64,000 nt of DNA from the NCBI GenBank assembly GCA_038380795.1, contig CM076266.1:45964425-46028424 (forward strand), in the 5' to 3' direction. This document shows, one piece after another, positions 1 through 11,935 of the stretch (position 1 is its first letter; every line of letters starts with the position of its first letter). The notes beneath the pieces are model-generated. The model was given only the letters and a program-made list of their open reading frames with translations. It had not been told where the DNA came from and made no database searches. The DNA comes from Pyrocephalus nanus (lineage: Eukaryota > Chordata > Aves > Passeriformes > Tyrannidae). The position numbers and the translations under genes are program-made.

Positions 1-420
1 ATCACGGCTATCCTTAATATTCCTCCTTAGTCATCCCTTTCTTCTTGGCTGGAAAACCCTGATCTATCATTGTTTTTACAGAAAAAAATTTACATATTTG
101 GTCAGACATTTTGTTCTCGCCTGCCTTTTTTTCCCCATTACTAAGCCTGAACTGAAATGCTTTTGCAGATCCAACTTGGCTTTGGGTGGAAGAAAAACAG
201 AGTAAAAAAAAATCTTCATGTCCCTGTATAATATTTATGGAATCACATGCATAATGTGCAGGGAGGTTCTCATTTTTCCCTATCCTTAAAGAGACACAAG
301 AGAGTTGGAAAAGATACATTATAAACCAGCAGGAATAAATGCAAGGCTAGGAAGGAAGTGAGGCAGTACAGGAAAAAAGAGAGAAAGGAGTAAGATAAAT
401 GTCTCTATATTTGCATAAAG

Positions 421-433
421 GAGAGAGAGAGAG
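421..433. repeat. (GA)n microsatellite
   Basis: Short perfect GA dinucleotide run. A similar run of AG lies at 1499-1514. Confidence 0.8.
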
Positions 434-2443
434 CTATTCAATTTCTGTGATAGCCATCACTGAATATATCAGAAGAGGGTACAGCCAACCTTTGTTTTTT
501 GGAGGGAGGAAAAAGCAAGAATATTCAAGCCAGCCATAACCTTATATCCTCACAGGGTTCAGAGAATTGCTCACATCTGCTGACTGTCAGTGGTTATGAA
601 GTAAGCAGTTCTGACCATGGCTTACTCATTACTGCCAGGCTGGAGTTACGTGGTGTGCAAGCCAACAGACTAAAGGCAGTAAAATTTTTACAGGCCAAAT
701 AGTGAAAAACTGAACAGGGAAATGTGGCATAAATGTGACACAAACCAAATTTCATGTTCTACTGGGAAAAAAATAAAATCTAGAGAAGTCCCGGTGCTTG
801 TCTATGACCTGGCTGTTTGGTAGATATAATATTTGTGTATCTTACAGAAAAAAATCCTCCACTGAGATTTAAAAAGAGTAGTAGTTAATTCAGTGTACCT
901 AACAACATATTTTCTTACCTTATATTTTTCTGTTAAAGAAAAAAAAAAAGGTAGCAATGCTCATTAAGCACATTGCCTTTAACATGGCTTTCTCCTTGAC
1001 CTGGGACCATAGACATGGATTTCAAATAGGAATAAAAAAGCAGGCATCAGACTCAAAGTACTAAGAAGATAATGACAGAGCTAGAAATTAGGACAAAGAT
1101 AACCAGGCAGGAATAAACAAAAGCATGAGGCTCTGTGGTCAAACAAGAAAACAGAGAATGGTAGTTGTACTTTGTCTGGGACATATTTGTATCCTGAGCA
1201 CAATGGCCACATCTTCATTGTCTGGAGATACAAACAACAAAACAGTGTATGTTTGAAGTTCTAGATTAAAGAGTTCTTTTGTGTATTTAATAGCAATTTT
1301 GTCTCTTTTGTATATTTAATTCTTTTCTCTCCGGCAGCAAATTGCTAATTGCAGCTCTGCAACTACAGTTGAAAGGTTTTTGCAACAGATTTTGTGAAGA
1401 TCTTCTGTAAAGATGCAGCTCAGCTGTCAGCCAGTGGTGTCTCTTGGAGCAGTTTGAGCAAGCACAGACCACAGTCCAAATCTCTGGATTGAAAAATTAG
1501 AGAGAGAGAGAGTATCAAAAAGTAAGATGTAATGTGAGGAGTAGGGGAAGCTACTTAAGATAGGATGTTTCTAAGTCATTTAATAAAGAAAATGAAAAGT
1601 TGGCTTGACCATGGCATACACGTAAGCTCATGAGATTCCTCAGTCTTCTCATCAGCAGTTTATCAAGAATCAAGGCATGTATTTAAATACTTATGTATTT
1701 ATGTTATAATATTTATGTATTATGTTATTAGCTTTTCTTTTTTTTGAATGTCACTTTGGTTAGGATTTATCAAACATAACTTCAGGCATGTGCTGTGTAG
1801 CTGTCTACACCTAAACTGATCAACAGGAGTTCCTTTTATAGTCCAGTGGAGAGAAATGGGCTCTTTTAGGGTAATATGAACTGAAGTCTAGTCTCAGTTG
1901 TTTATGTTGGCTACATCTCCATTACTAACACAGATCACAAGGTAACAAGGTAGATGTCGAGGTCTGAGTTAGGCACACTGAGCATACCTTTATGGAAGGC
2001 ATGCCTTAGGGTAACTGCAGGAGTAGTGTTTTGTGATTTTAATCTACTGATTTGTTCTACCCTTAAACTCTCTGGCAAAACACATAGCAACTGTCTAGAA
2101 ATGCTTTTCTAGGAAACCTGGCGAGCTTCCCAAAGCTGGATCAGGTATAAATGACCAAGGGGGTGAGTGCACAGGGACAAATCCTGGCAAAATCTATAAC
2201 AAAATGGTGACGACAATTTGGAATATTACTGTTGGATCCATAATGGCTGTCCCAAAAGAACTGCTGAAATGGACTATGTCCCATTAGGGCATGTTGAAAA
2301 TCACAAAATCTGAGAAAATATGGCATCTTTTTCGGTGCTTCCCGGAGTACCAAAAATTGCAGTGTTTCTGAAAGTAGTGGTTCAGCTACAGCTACTGACA
2401 TCCAATATGTTTTTAAAACCATGAAAACTTAATACAAAACAAA

Positions 2444-2905
2444 TATACTCATGAAGTTCAACAAGACCAAGTGCAAAGTCCTGTACCTGGGTCGGGGCAA
2501 CCCCAAGCACAAATACAGGCTGGGCAGAAAATGGATTGAGAGCAGCCACAAAGGGAAGGACAGAGGTATGCTGGTGGATGAGAGGCTGGGCATGAGCTGG
2601 CAGTGTGAGCTCCCATAAAGCCAGTTGTGTCCTGGGCTGCATCAAAAGCAGCATGGCCAGCGGGTCCAGGGAGGTGATCCTGCTCCTCTGCTTTTCTCCC
2701 ATGGAGTATTTTGTCCATCTCTGAGACCCCCAGCACAGGAAGGATGCAAACCTCTTGGAGTGAGTCCAGAGAAGGGCCACAACGATGATCAGAGGATTGC
2801 AGCACCTCTTCTATGAAGACAGACTGGGAGAGTTGAGGTTGTTCAGTCTGGGGAGGAGAAGGCTTCAGGGACCCCTTATAGCACCTTCCAGTACTTAAAG
2901 GGGGC
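2444..2905 (+). mobile_element. CR1 LINE fragment, sense orientation
   Basis: The sequence follows the 3' part of the avian CR1 reverse-transcriptase ORF. It has the block 'CTGGGTCGGGGCAACCCCAA' followed by 'CAGGCTGGGCAGAAAATGG', then the 'GTCCAGAGAAGGGCCACAA' block and the 'GGGAGAGTTGAGGTTGTTCAG' region. It ends around the 'CAGTACTTAAAGGGGG' motif. The copy is decayed: the reading frame is broken, and bases around 2690-2760 look shortened compared with other CR1 copies. The terminal CR1 3' sequence is missing, so this is an internal fragment. The open frames on the opposite strand here are antisense shadows. Confidence 0.88.
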
Positions 2906-5258
2906 ATGTTAGAGGCAGAAGTAAAAGCTATCTGAGTATAATCACTATTCTAATGAAAAGATAATTAACCTCCCAGTTGTTCTATAGCATAATACACTAT
3001 CACAGGCAGAAATGGGAATAGAACACAAAAATAATTGTTTTTCCAACTCCATGAAATTAATAGAAATTTCTGTTGTACTGTCAGTTGCATGCTGCATACT
3101 AATTTAGAGCTGTGTGTTATATCACTGCTATCATATGTCAGTATAAAGTGTCCATGTGAAATTTAGTTTTGTTATCCATTCCTTTCCCGATATGCAAATA
3201 TTCTCCAGTCTACAGCATTTGTATTAGCGTTTCCTGAGGGGAACAGAAGGAAAAGGGAGAGAGTAGTTTAAAATCCTATGGCCTTAGCACCTCAAAGACT
3301 TGGAATTTTATGTAGAAGAGTTCAATTTTATCTTCATGCCACTAAGCATATATTTTAATTATAAATTACTATAATAGGAAGGAAAACTTCAAAGCCTGTC
3401 AAACTCTAGATTCTCAAAAGAACACAGCTGAATTTTGCTTGAATGTGTTATATCCAGACACCCAGTGGCAGCTCTAATGTTTCTTTAGCTGGTAGATTTT
3501 GAAATAGAAAACTACAGTAAAGCTGCATGTGTGTGCACATGTGTGTACAGCACGATGGGGGTTTAAGGCACCACACAACTGGCAGAATGGTGCAGGCTGT
3601 TCACAGTCATGTTTGCAAGACAGGAATCTTTAGCTGATGTATTTTGCAAAATGGAACAAGTGGCTCCTATAGTATTATAATGTTCTGATGAGTTAGACTC
3701 TACTATCCCGGGGTCAAGAGTCACTCACCTGTGTAGATACCCAGTAAGGGCTTGTTTTCCCTGTGCAATCCTAATTTAAGACCCCTCTCCTTCAAAGACT
3801 TGGCATTGTGCTTACGTATTCCTTAACTCTAGGGGCAGCCCTCTATTCAGTGCTGTTTGGTTTAGAGGTCTCATTGAAACTTAAGGAACTCCTGTAATAC
3901 AAATGTTAAATAATAATGAACAATACTATTGAAATCAAAGAAAATAATCACATATTCAAATGAAAATGTAGATTATCATCAGAAGCTCTCATTCTTGTGT
4001 GTGAATTAGAGCTATTTCAACTATTATTTAGTATCCTATTGTGATTGCAGACGTAGATGAAAAAAACTTTTTTTTTTTTTGAGAAGGAAAACTGAGTGCA
4101 AGATTCTATCATTTATATTCACATATGGTAGGATTGTGAAATTAGATAAATTGTAGCAGGTTTGAATGACGAAGCTGGTATGAAAGCTGCTGGGTTTGGG
4201 GGAATGACATTTTGGTTATAAGGTGACTTTTTACTAGTTCTTTTCTCTACACCCCTTCCTCATAGGGTAAGAAGAGCAAAACACATGTTTACATCATGGA
4301 GGTTTGTTGGTTCTGACTGGAAACAAAAAATGTCATTAAATGAAAAAAACCTTTTTATCAATGTATACTGACTTAATGGTCATTCTTTTTGTAAACAGTT
4401 GATGTTTCACTTTGAGTTGTCTGGCAGGGAAACATGATTGTTCTGGTCCCAGTAAATACAGTGAAATGCAGCCACTGTTATACTAATCCATATTAAGCTA
4501 TATTTGTCTGTATTCTGTTATGGAGCAGCATAGTATTGGTTCCGCGTTTTTTTTTTCCTTTCCTTTGTTTTCCTTTGTGTACTTTAGTACTCATCTTGTA
4601 TCTTCTATTACTTCCATGGAGTTCCAGGACTGTCATGAACAAGTAAATCTAAAATATCTGGATAATTATGGCAGGTTATTTGCTAGTAGGTATTTTCAGT
4701 TATTTGAGTAGGTATTGATTTCATTGGATTATGTTGGATATCTCTGTGTCTCAATTGAATATTTCATTTGTTTCTCACCATTAATGTTTCGGCCATTAGA
4801 AAAATTGTCTTTGGTGGCTGAAAAGACTTTGTGCTATCTTGTATCTTGTGATAGATTTGCCTGGTTCAAGTTGGTATATAGTACCACTTTAGGATATCAG
4901 AAAATTGTATCATTTTCCTTTCCAGAATCTTTATCTCTTGCAATGCAACTGGCCTAATGCATCTTTAATTCAGCTTTCACTTATCTCCTGTCTTTCCACA
5001 TGAATTTGCCAATACATTTAAGCTACATCAAAACAGGACAGATTTTCAGCAGCTTTTTCAAAGTGTTATTTGCTTGTACAGTTGTAGCAACTGGGTATCT
5101 GAGTCATAGGTAGCAGCTCGACTCTGCTAGGTTTGCACAGGAAAAAAGAAGGTGGCAGTCTGTACAGCAGGTTTCTCCTGTCCTCATTCAGACAAAACTT
5201 CTTATTCAAAGCAGACCTATCAATTCTTCTTTTGTGGCAGAAAGGGAGACAGTACTTT

Positions 5259-5352
5259 TCATAGAATCATGGAACAGTTTGGGTTGGAAGTGACCTTAAA
5301 GATCATCTAGTTCCAGCTCCCTGCCACGGGCATAGACACCTTCCACTAGAAG
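5259..5352 (-). mobile_element. CR1 LINE 3' end, antisense
   Basis: The + strand reads 'CATAGAATCATGGAACAG' followed by 'TTGGGTTGGAAGTGACC' and 'AAAGATCATCTAGTTCCA'. This is the reverse complement of the classic avian CR1 3' terminus, which ends in ATTCTATG-like repeats. Only about 95 bp remain, a typical severe 5' truncation. Confidence 0.92.
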
Positions 5353-5931
5353 GTATTTTGTTGATTTCCAGAGTGAAACTGGTAGACATTTGATGGTAAT
5401 TAAGTCCTTTATGTGAACTGCAACATGACTTCAAATTTGCTTAATCAAGCTTAATAGAGCGAGGTGCATGGGGATGTTTGCACAAGCACAGACAATCATA
5501 ATTAAGTCCGAAATGGCAAATTTAAGAAATGTAGTATTGGAACTTATTCTGCACTAAGGTTATCTTAATTCAAATCTCAAGAACAGTTTCATTTCTTGAA
5601 CAAATGTGATGTACATCTGCTGGGTTTCAAATTAAAAAAATATTATTTGGATCTGTTTATACTGTCCAGGTAGTTTTCCCTTTTAGCTTGGTATGGCTTG
5701 CTTTATAAATTTCATCTCCTAAAATTAATTTTTACCAGTGTTTCTCATCAGATCATAAATGAAAAATTTAATAACCAGACATGAAGCAGATGAACAGAAG
5801 TATGCCACCTCTTCTTTAACCCTTGTTCTTATGTGTTATTCCTACCAATTGATGGAGCAGAGATTAATGAATGCAATAAATACTGTTCCAACCCAAGGGA
5901 ACAGTTGAGTTAAAGTATAAGTCTGCAAAAT

Positions 5932-5977
5932 GTAGAACATACGATACACTGAACGTAGAACATACCATACACTGAAA
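5932..5977. repeat. 23-bp tandem duplication
   Basis: Two adjacent 23-bp units starting GTAGAACATAC and containing ATACACTGAA differ at only two positions. It lies in intron with no obvious function. Confidence 0.85.
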
Positions 5978-6899
5978 TCAGGTTCATACTGTGCAAGATG
6001 TTAGAAGTCCTTACATTACACATGGAAAAGTTTAGTTGCAGGCATTATTTTGTATAAAACACTAACATTTCTTGTTCTCTGACTACACATTTTTAATCTT
6101 GAGTTAAAAAAATAGGGGAAAATAAATCCGTAAGGACTTAGATACGCTCATGTAAAAGTGTAATGGGCACTCCTTTTCAAAACACCACTCAAGCTGTGAA
6201 GTTACTACAGTTTCATGCTTTCAGTGCTATATACAGAAATAATATAAGGTACTCTCTACACTAAATACTTGGTCCTCAAACTACAGCCAACTTGAGTTTG
6301 ACTTCATTTTCATGTAGTCTTTACAACGATCAGGTATGCCAGAAGGTGCTATGCTTATTTAATGCAGAGATTTGTGCTGATTCCATCTGCTGGTAGAGTT
6401 TACCCAGAGCCCCCAATAGGAAGATTTGCTATATTCCAGGCATTTTTCCCTCTTGATTTCCTTACCCCCCTCCTTCCAGCCTGTACACACGCTGTGCATG
6501 CTTTTCAGATCAAGTAAGTGAGAGAGAGGCTGGGTGACAAATTAGACTGAAAGCATCTGTTTCTGCTTCTATGCTGGAAATGCATAGAAGACAAAAATAC
6601 ACTGTATGTAAAGTGAGTTAGTGCATTTATCTGACATAAGTTAATTTTAGAGATGATGCTTCACTAGCTGAATCATCCCTGAAATTAGGCTACTACTGAA
6701 AATAAATTTTGCATTTTATGGGAGACTAAAAAGAAGTAATAACACAGATTTACTGTAGAGGACATAAAGATTCCTTGAAAATACATGACAAATCTGTATC
6801 TTAGTAACTGAACATACTGAATAGATTTTTTAACTGGGTCTAAATACTATTTTGTTTTTATGTTAGCATGCTTGAAGATTAGGATTTTTCTGTTTGAAT

Positions 6900-7571
6900 A
6901 GAGGTTTCTGGCATACCTGCTGGAAGGCAGCTTTGTGGAGAAGGACATGGGGACCCAGTGGACAACAAGCTGTCCATGAACCAGCAGTGTGCGTTTGTGG
7001 CCAACAAGGCCAGTGGTATTCTGGTGTGCATTGGGAAGAGCACTGCCAGCAGGTCAGGGAGGTGATCCTGCATCCCTAGTGAGGCTGCACTTGGAGTGCT
7101 GTGTCCAGTTCTGGGCTCCTCAGTACAAGACAGACATGGAACTCCTGGAGTGGGTCCACTGGAGGGCTACAAAGATCCTCTTATGAGAATAGGCTGGGAG
7201 ATTTGAGCCTGTTCAGTCTTGAGAAGAGACAACTGAGAGGGGACCTCATCAATGTCTATAAGTATCTAAAGGGAGGGTATCAAGAGGATGGAGCCAGGGT
7301 CTTCCCAGTGGTGCCAAGCAATAGGACAAGAGGGAACAGGCAGAAAATGATGAACAGGAAGTTCCACCTGAATCTGAGGAAGAACTTCTTTACTGTTTGG
7401 GTGACTGAGCATTGGAACAGATTGCTCAGAGAGGTTGTGGAGTCCTCACTGGAGATGTTCAAGAACTGTTTGAATACAGTTCTGTGTCCTGTGCTCTAGG
7501 ATGGCCCTGCTTGAGCAGGGAGGTTGGACCAGGTGACCCTTTCCAACCTGACTCATTCTGTGATTCTGTCT
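6900..7571 (+). mobile_element. CR1 LINE, 3' ~670 bp, sense orientation
   Basis: A long CR1 fragment. It begins near 'GGACATGGGGACCCAGTGG' and runs through the end of the reverse-transcriptase ORF: 'GTGTCCAGTTCTGGGCTCC', then 'GAAGAACTTCTTTACTGT' and 'GAGAGGTTGTGGAGTCCTC'. It finishes in the CR1 terminal motif 'CATTCTGTGATTCTGTC' at 7571. The 132-residue open frame at 7101-7499 is the decayed C-terminus of the CR1 polyprotein, with motifs such as REVVESSLEMFK, and is not a host gene. The 3' end is complete and the 5' end truncated, as usual for CR1. Confidence 0.95.
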
Positions 7572-10500
7572 AGGAACCTGTGTTAGCAAATATTTGCTCT
7601 CACAATCAAGCATTATGGAGTCTGACTTTCGAGCCCCCAGGATCTAGGATTTTAGCATTTATTTGATTACTTATATATTCTTTTGGAATTATTTCAGTTT
7701 TATCTGGCATCTGATAATTTACCAAGCTATTGATTTAATAAGATATTGCTTTCCAAATTTGTTTTCATATGTGCTCTCCGTCAGTATTGTACTTAGATGT
7801 TTGCACTGGAAAATTAAAAGCAAGTTGCTGCTTAGAAAAAGACAAAGAGTAATAACCTTTTTTATACCAGTGGTACCATAAGATTTTCTTGTACAGCATA
7901 AACCTCACATCTAGCTCCTACTGTTTCAGATGCTTGGTAGCTCTTTCATCACAAAATGTTCCAGTTGTGTTTGAATCAGGGCAGTTCTCTTACAGTCAGT
8001 AAAATCCTGTTGGTTTTCAGACCAGGATGTTCAGGAAATTTTGTAGGTTCAGCTTTAATGAACTTAAAATATATGAATAAAAATTTTGACCACAATGAGG
8101 TCCTGTTTCTCATGTCTTAGGGAGTAATTGCAGAGAAAGGAGAAGATTAGTATGTATTATATCAGCTTTCCCTTGGGTATAAAACCAAAGGTTCATTCTG
8201 ATAACTTGTGTGGTATTAAGTAGATTATGCTTTGTAAGCATTAAGGTTTTATACCTAATTCCTGAAGCCACAAGTAATCTTAAAAGATGTATAATAATAA
8301 TTTGAATTGGAAATGCATTTATTGGCACAGGTAAAAGGTCATGCTGCTGTAGTTCACAGTGTTCCTTCTTGGTTGTCCTGCACTGCTGCTGAAAAAAGAA
8401 GAGTACTTCTGCTCAATAAACTTTCAATATATGGAAAAAAACTAAGAGCATCCTTCAGTTAATAGTTCCCATAGTATCACATATTTAAGGGTTGGCAGGA
8501 GAAATGTGTGACATTTGGTAACACAGCATTAAGTATTTTGAATCATCTGTACGAGCATGACAAACATATGGGTTTGTATTCCACATTGTGTTGTTGGTCA
8601 CCTCTTCCTCTTTATGAATGCTCTAGCTATTAAAAGAGACACTAATTACATGTGCAGTTAAGATTAATGCTGACATTTTTCCTTGCTAAATGTCCCTGAA
8701 GAATGTATGCAGGAAGACAACTCAGACTTTATAGGTGTTTTTATTTTATGGACTTTTTTCTCCTTTTTTAAAGAGTTGGAGATGTGAGGTAGACCCAAAT
8801 CCCAGTCTGTTGTATAAATCTTTTGCAGACTGGCAATTGTAGGAATTAATAATTACATTTACTAGTACTTTTTTTTTTTCCTTGTGGCTCACCATCTCTG
8901 ACAGAGTATTTATATTCCCTAGAACTAACATTCTTTGCTTACTTGGACTTTCAGTCTACAAAGCCACAGCTGTTCTTACTATACTTTCAGCAGTGCTGTG
9001 ATATACTGACTAGGAAAGGGATTTTGATCTCAGCTGCACCATTGTAAAATATAGTTTTATATATGACATATTTCCATTGATATCAGTTGAATTTCTTTGG
9101 ATTTTCATGGCTATAAGTGAGATTAGTTTTTTAAAAGCCCTACAACATCTCTTACTTAAATCCCTACCTGTTGTAGCCATTCTTTCTGGCAAAAGATGCA
9201 GGTAATCTCATATTTAGATTTCAGTTAAAAATTCCTTTCTGCACAGGCCCATGATTTTCTTGAAAACTCTCCTTTTTAGACTGAAGTTGTAAATCTCTGC
9301 TCTCAGACACTTGCAGTTAAAGCAAATAAGGGATTTGAGAACGTGACAGGACAAATGTGTTTATCCAGCACTCAATAAAGCTTCTACACTCCTTCTGCCA
9401 CTGGTCCTATCTTCTTCCCTTGCTGCTTAATTTTGGAGGCCTGTAAGCTCTTTTCCCACCTGCTGTTTTGACTAGACAGTTGTGTGCAGTTGGCAATCCT
9501 GGCATCAATAGCATGGTGCCTCGCTTGGGTACAGGCTAAAAGTAGTGTAGCATTCCTTGAGGATCAAAAATCAAGAGGCAGCCTCAGCTCATACCACTGT
9601 AGTTCCAGCTGGATAAGGCTTTTCACAAAACATCATACTTTCTAGGGAGATATCTTGGCAGTAGCTGCTCCTGGCTTTTTATATCATAGCTTGGCATTTG
9701 TCATGTTTGCCTAAGAAGTGGGGGAGCAATTTCCTTCTTCCTGAGGGAATTTAAATCTATCTTAACTTCACCAAGGCATCTCCTAACTACCCAAGAACTC
9801 TTCCGTCTCTGCACACCCCTCTTTTTTTGGAACTCTTCAACATGCAAAAACAATGAAACAAGTCATCAGTAAGATGTTGTAGTTGTGTACTTAGAATACT
9901 GGATCAGGTCAGAAGTTTGAGATATAGTTGTTACTACTAGATTTGTTCAGTGATTTTTTTTTTTGTGTAATGTGTGGAGTTATCCTGGAAGACTTCCTCA
10001 TCTAGATGAATGCACTAACCACAAAGCTATTTTGTAAAGGTAGAGTAACACTGCTCTTTATTAAAAAAAAAAAAAAAATCTTACCTGTAAAATTCTGCAT
10101 TTATGAGAAATTTTACATTGTGATAGTTTCTTCCTTATGAACAAATCAGGCCAATGTGCAATATTGCTCATGCAAAGCCAACCTGGTTAGTGAAATAAAG
10201 TTGCCGCTTATCTAGCAACCCAAAAGTCCCACAATTTTTATGAATAGGTCATGTAATGAATTTGTGATGCAGATCTTTGGCTGGTTTTCTGCTTGGTTGA
10301 AAGTGAGCATTTCAAAGTGTGTTTGGGAAAATAAGATTAGGAATATGGTAACCATAACATTTCAGATTGCATTATGAATAGGCATTTGTTCTTATTGCAC
10401 AGGGAGCACAAGCACTTGCTGCAAAGTTCCAGATTCACTGGAGATCAGGAGCATACAAGTTTGTCAAATCTTTAATTGAGTTTGCATATTCTGAATGAAA

Positions 10501-11473
10501 TGAGTTTACTCTGAGAGTTGGGCCAGAAAAGGAAAGGAAATGTGTAATTTACATTCAGTAGTTTGTTTCCACTGTGAATCATTTTATTTTTGGGGTAAAC
10601 ATTTTGTTGTAACTGTGAAAAAGTTATAGGACATTCATAATGGTTTGTGGTTTAATTGTTTCCCATTTCCTTGGAAGAAAACTATAACAAAATTTGTTTA
10701 CAGAATTTAAACAAATTTCTTTTGTTAATATAGTATTCAGGTAGTGTACAAAGCTGTCATAAAAATGGGAAATGCTGGGTACAAAACACCTACATCAGCT
10801 TTCTAACCTGATACCTGATCATGATCAGTATTGTGGTCAAACACGAACAGTTTGTGTAACGGGGTGTTACACATGTTCTTAATAAACGTGTATGTACTTT
10901 AAAGGTGGTAGAAAAATAATTTGAAAAACTAAAACCCTTCCAAACTAACATTGTTAGTTCCTAAGAAAAGGGGACTTGATATTTTTCTGATAGGAATAAA
11001 CAGGAAAGGCACTCCCATTTTAGAAGGAAAACTTTGAAGAGTGAAATTTTTGTAAGAGTTCAATGATATTGAAGTGCTGTATCATCAACAAGGGTTGTAG
11101 ATGGACTTTAAAGTTTGTCAGCGTAATTTGTCTGTTACTGTAGGTATGTGGACATGTCTCCAACTGTGCAACTGTCCGTTATGCAGTAAACTTTTAGTTT
11201 AGTATTTATTGAAATACCAATATGAATATGTTTTCCAAGTGTTCTTAGTATATATTTTATACTAATATTCATCATACAGATGGGGGGTAGAAAACAACAT
11301 TTCTTCACTGAATATATGATAAAAAACAATAACATAGAAGATGAGTCATATTTTAGCATATATCAGCCTGCCAAATCCTAATTTCAGTGGGATTGATGAA
11401 AATAAAAGTTGTAATTGAGTCTGTTTAGTTATCTGATTTCCTTAAAAGTTGTATTAGCTTGCTCTTTCATTAA

Positions 11474-11836
<363 letters not shown>

Positions 11837-11935
11837 ACAACACTGCTTCATTTTTGGGAAAAAACTTCACACACGATGGCAGCCATCCATGAAAGTTTCA
11901 AAGGTTATCAGCCATATGAATTCACTATGTTAAAG
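11837..11935 (+). CDS. ICA1: ICA1 exon, end of arfaptin-homology domain
   Basis: This 99-nt, phase-0 exon encodes 33 residues beginning TTLLHFWEKTSHTM and ending GYQPYEFTMLK. The sequence is close to identical to ICA1 of other vertebrates and is among the most conserved stretches of the protein. It is bounded by CTTACAG|ACAAC and AAAG|GTAAGG. It supplies the last helix of the BAR-type domain before the protein leaves the folded domain for its variable C-terminal region. The exon joins in frame to both neighbours. Confidence 0.96.

Noticed and set aside
2382..2907. Two minus-strand open frames of 132 and 149 residues
   Set aside because: They are antisense to a CR1 fragment, whose GC content keeps frames open by chance.
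7101..7499. 132-residue + strand open frame
   Set aside because: It is the decayed C-terminus of a CR1 LINE polyprotein, with the CR1 terminal repeat directly downstream.
10815..10828. 14-bp palindrome CTGATCATGATCAG
   Set aside because: Palindromes of this size arise by chance in AT-rich DNA of this length, and nothing else marks the site as functional.
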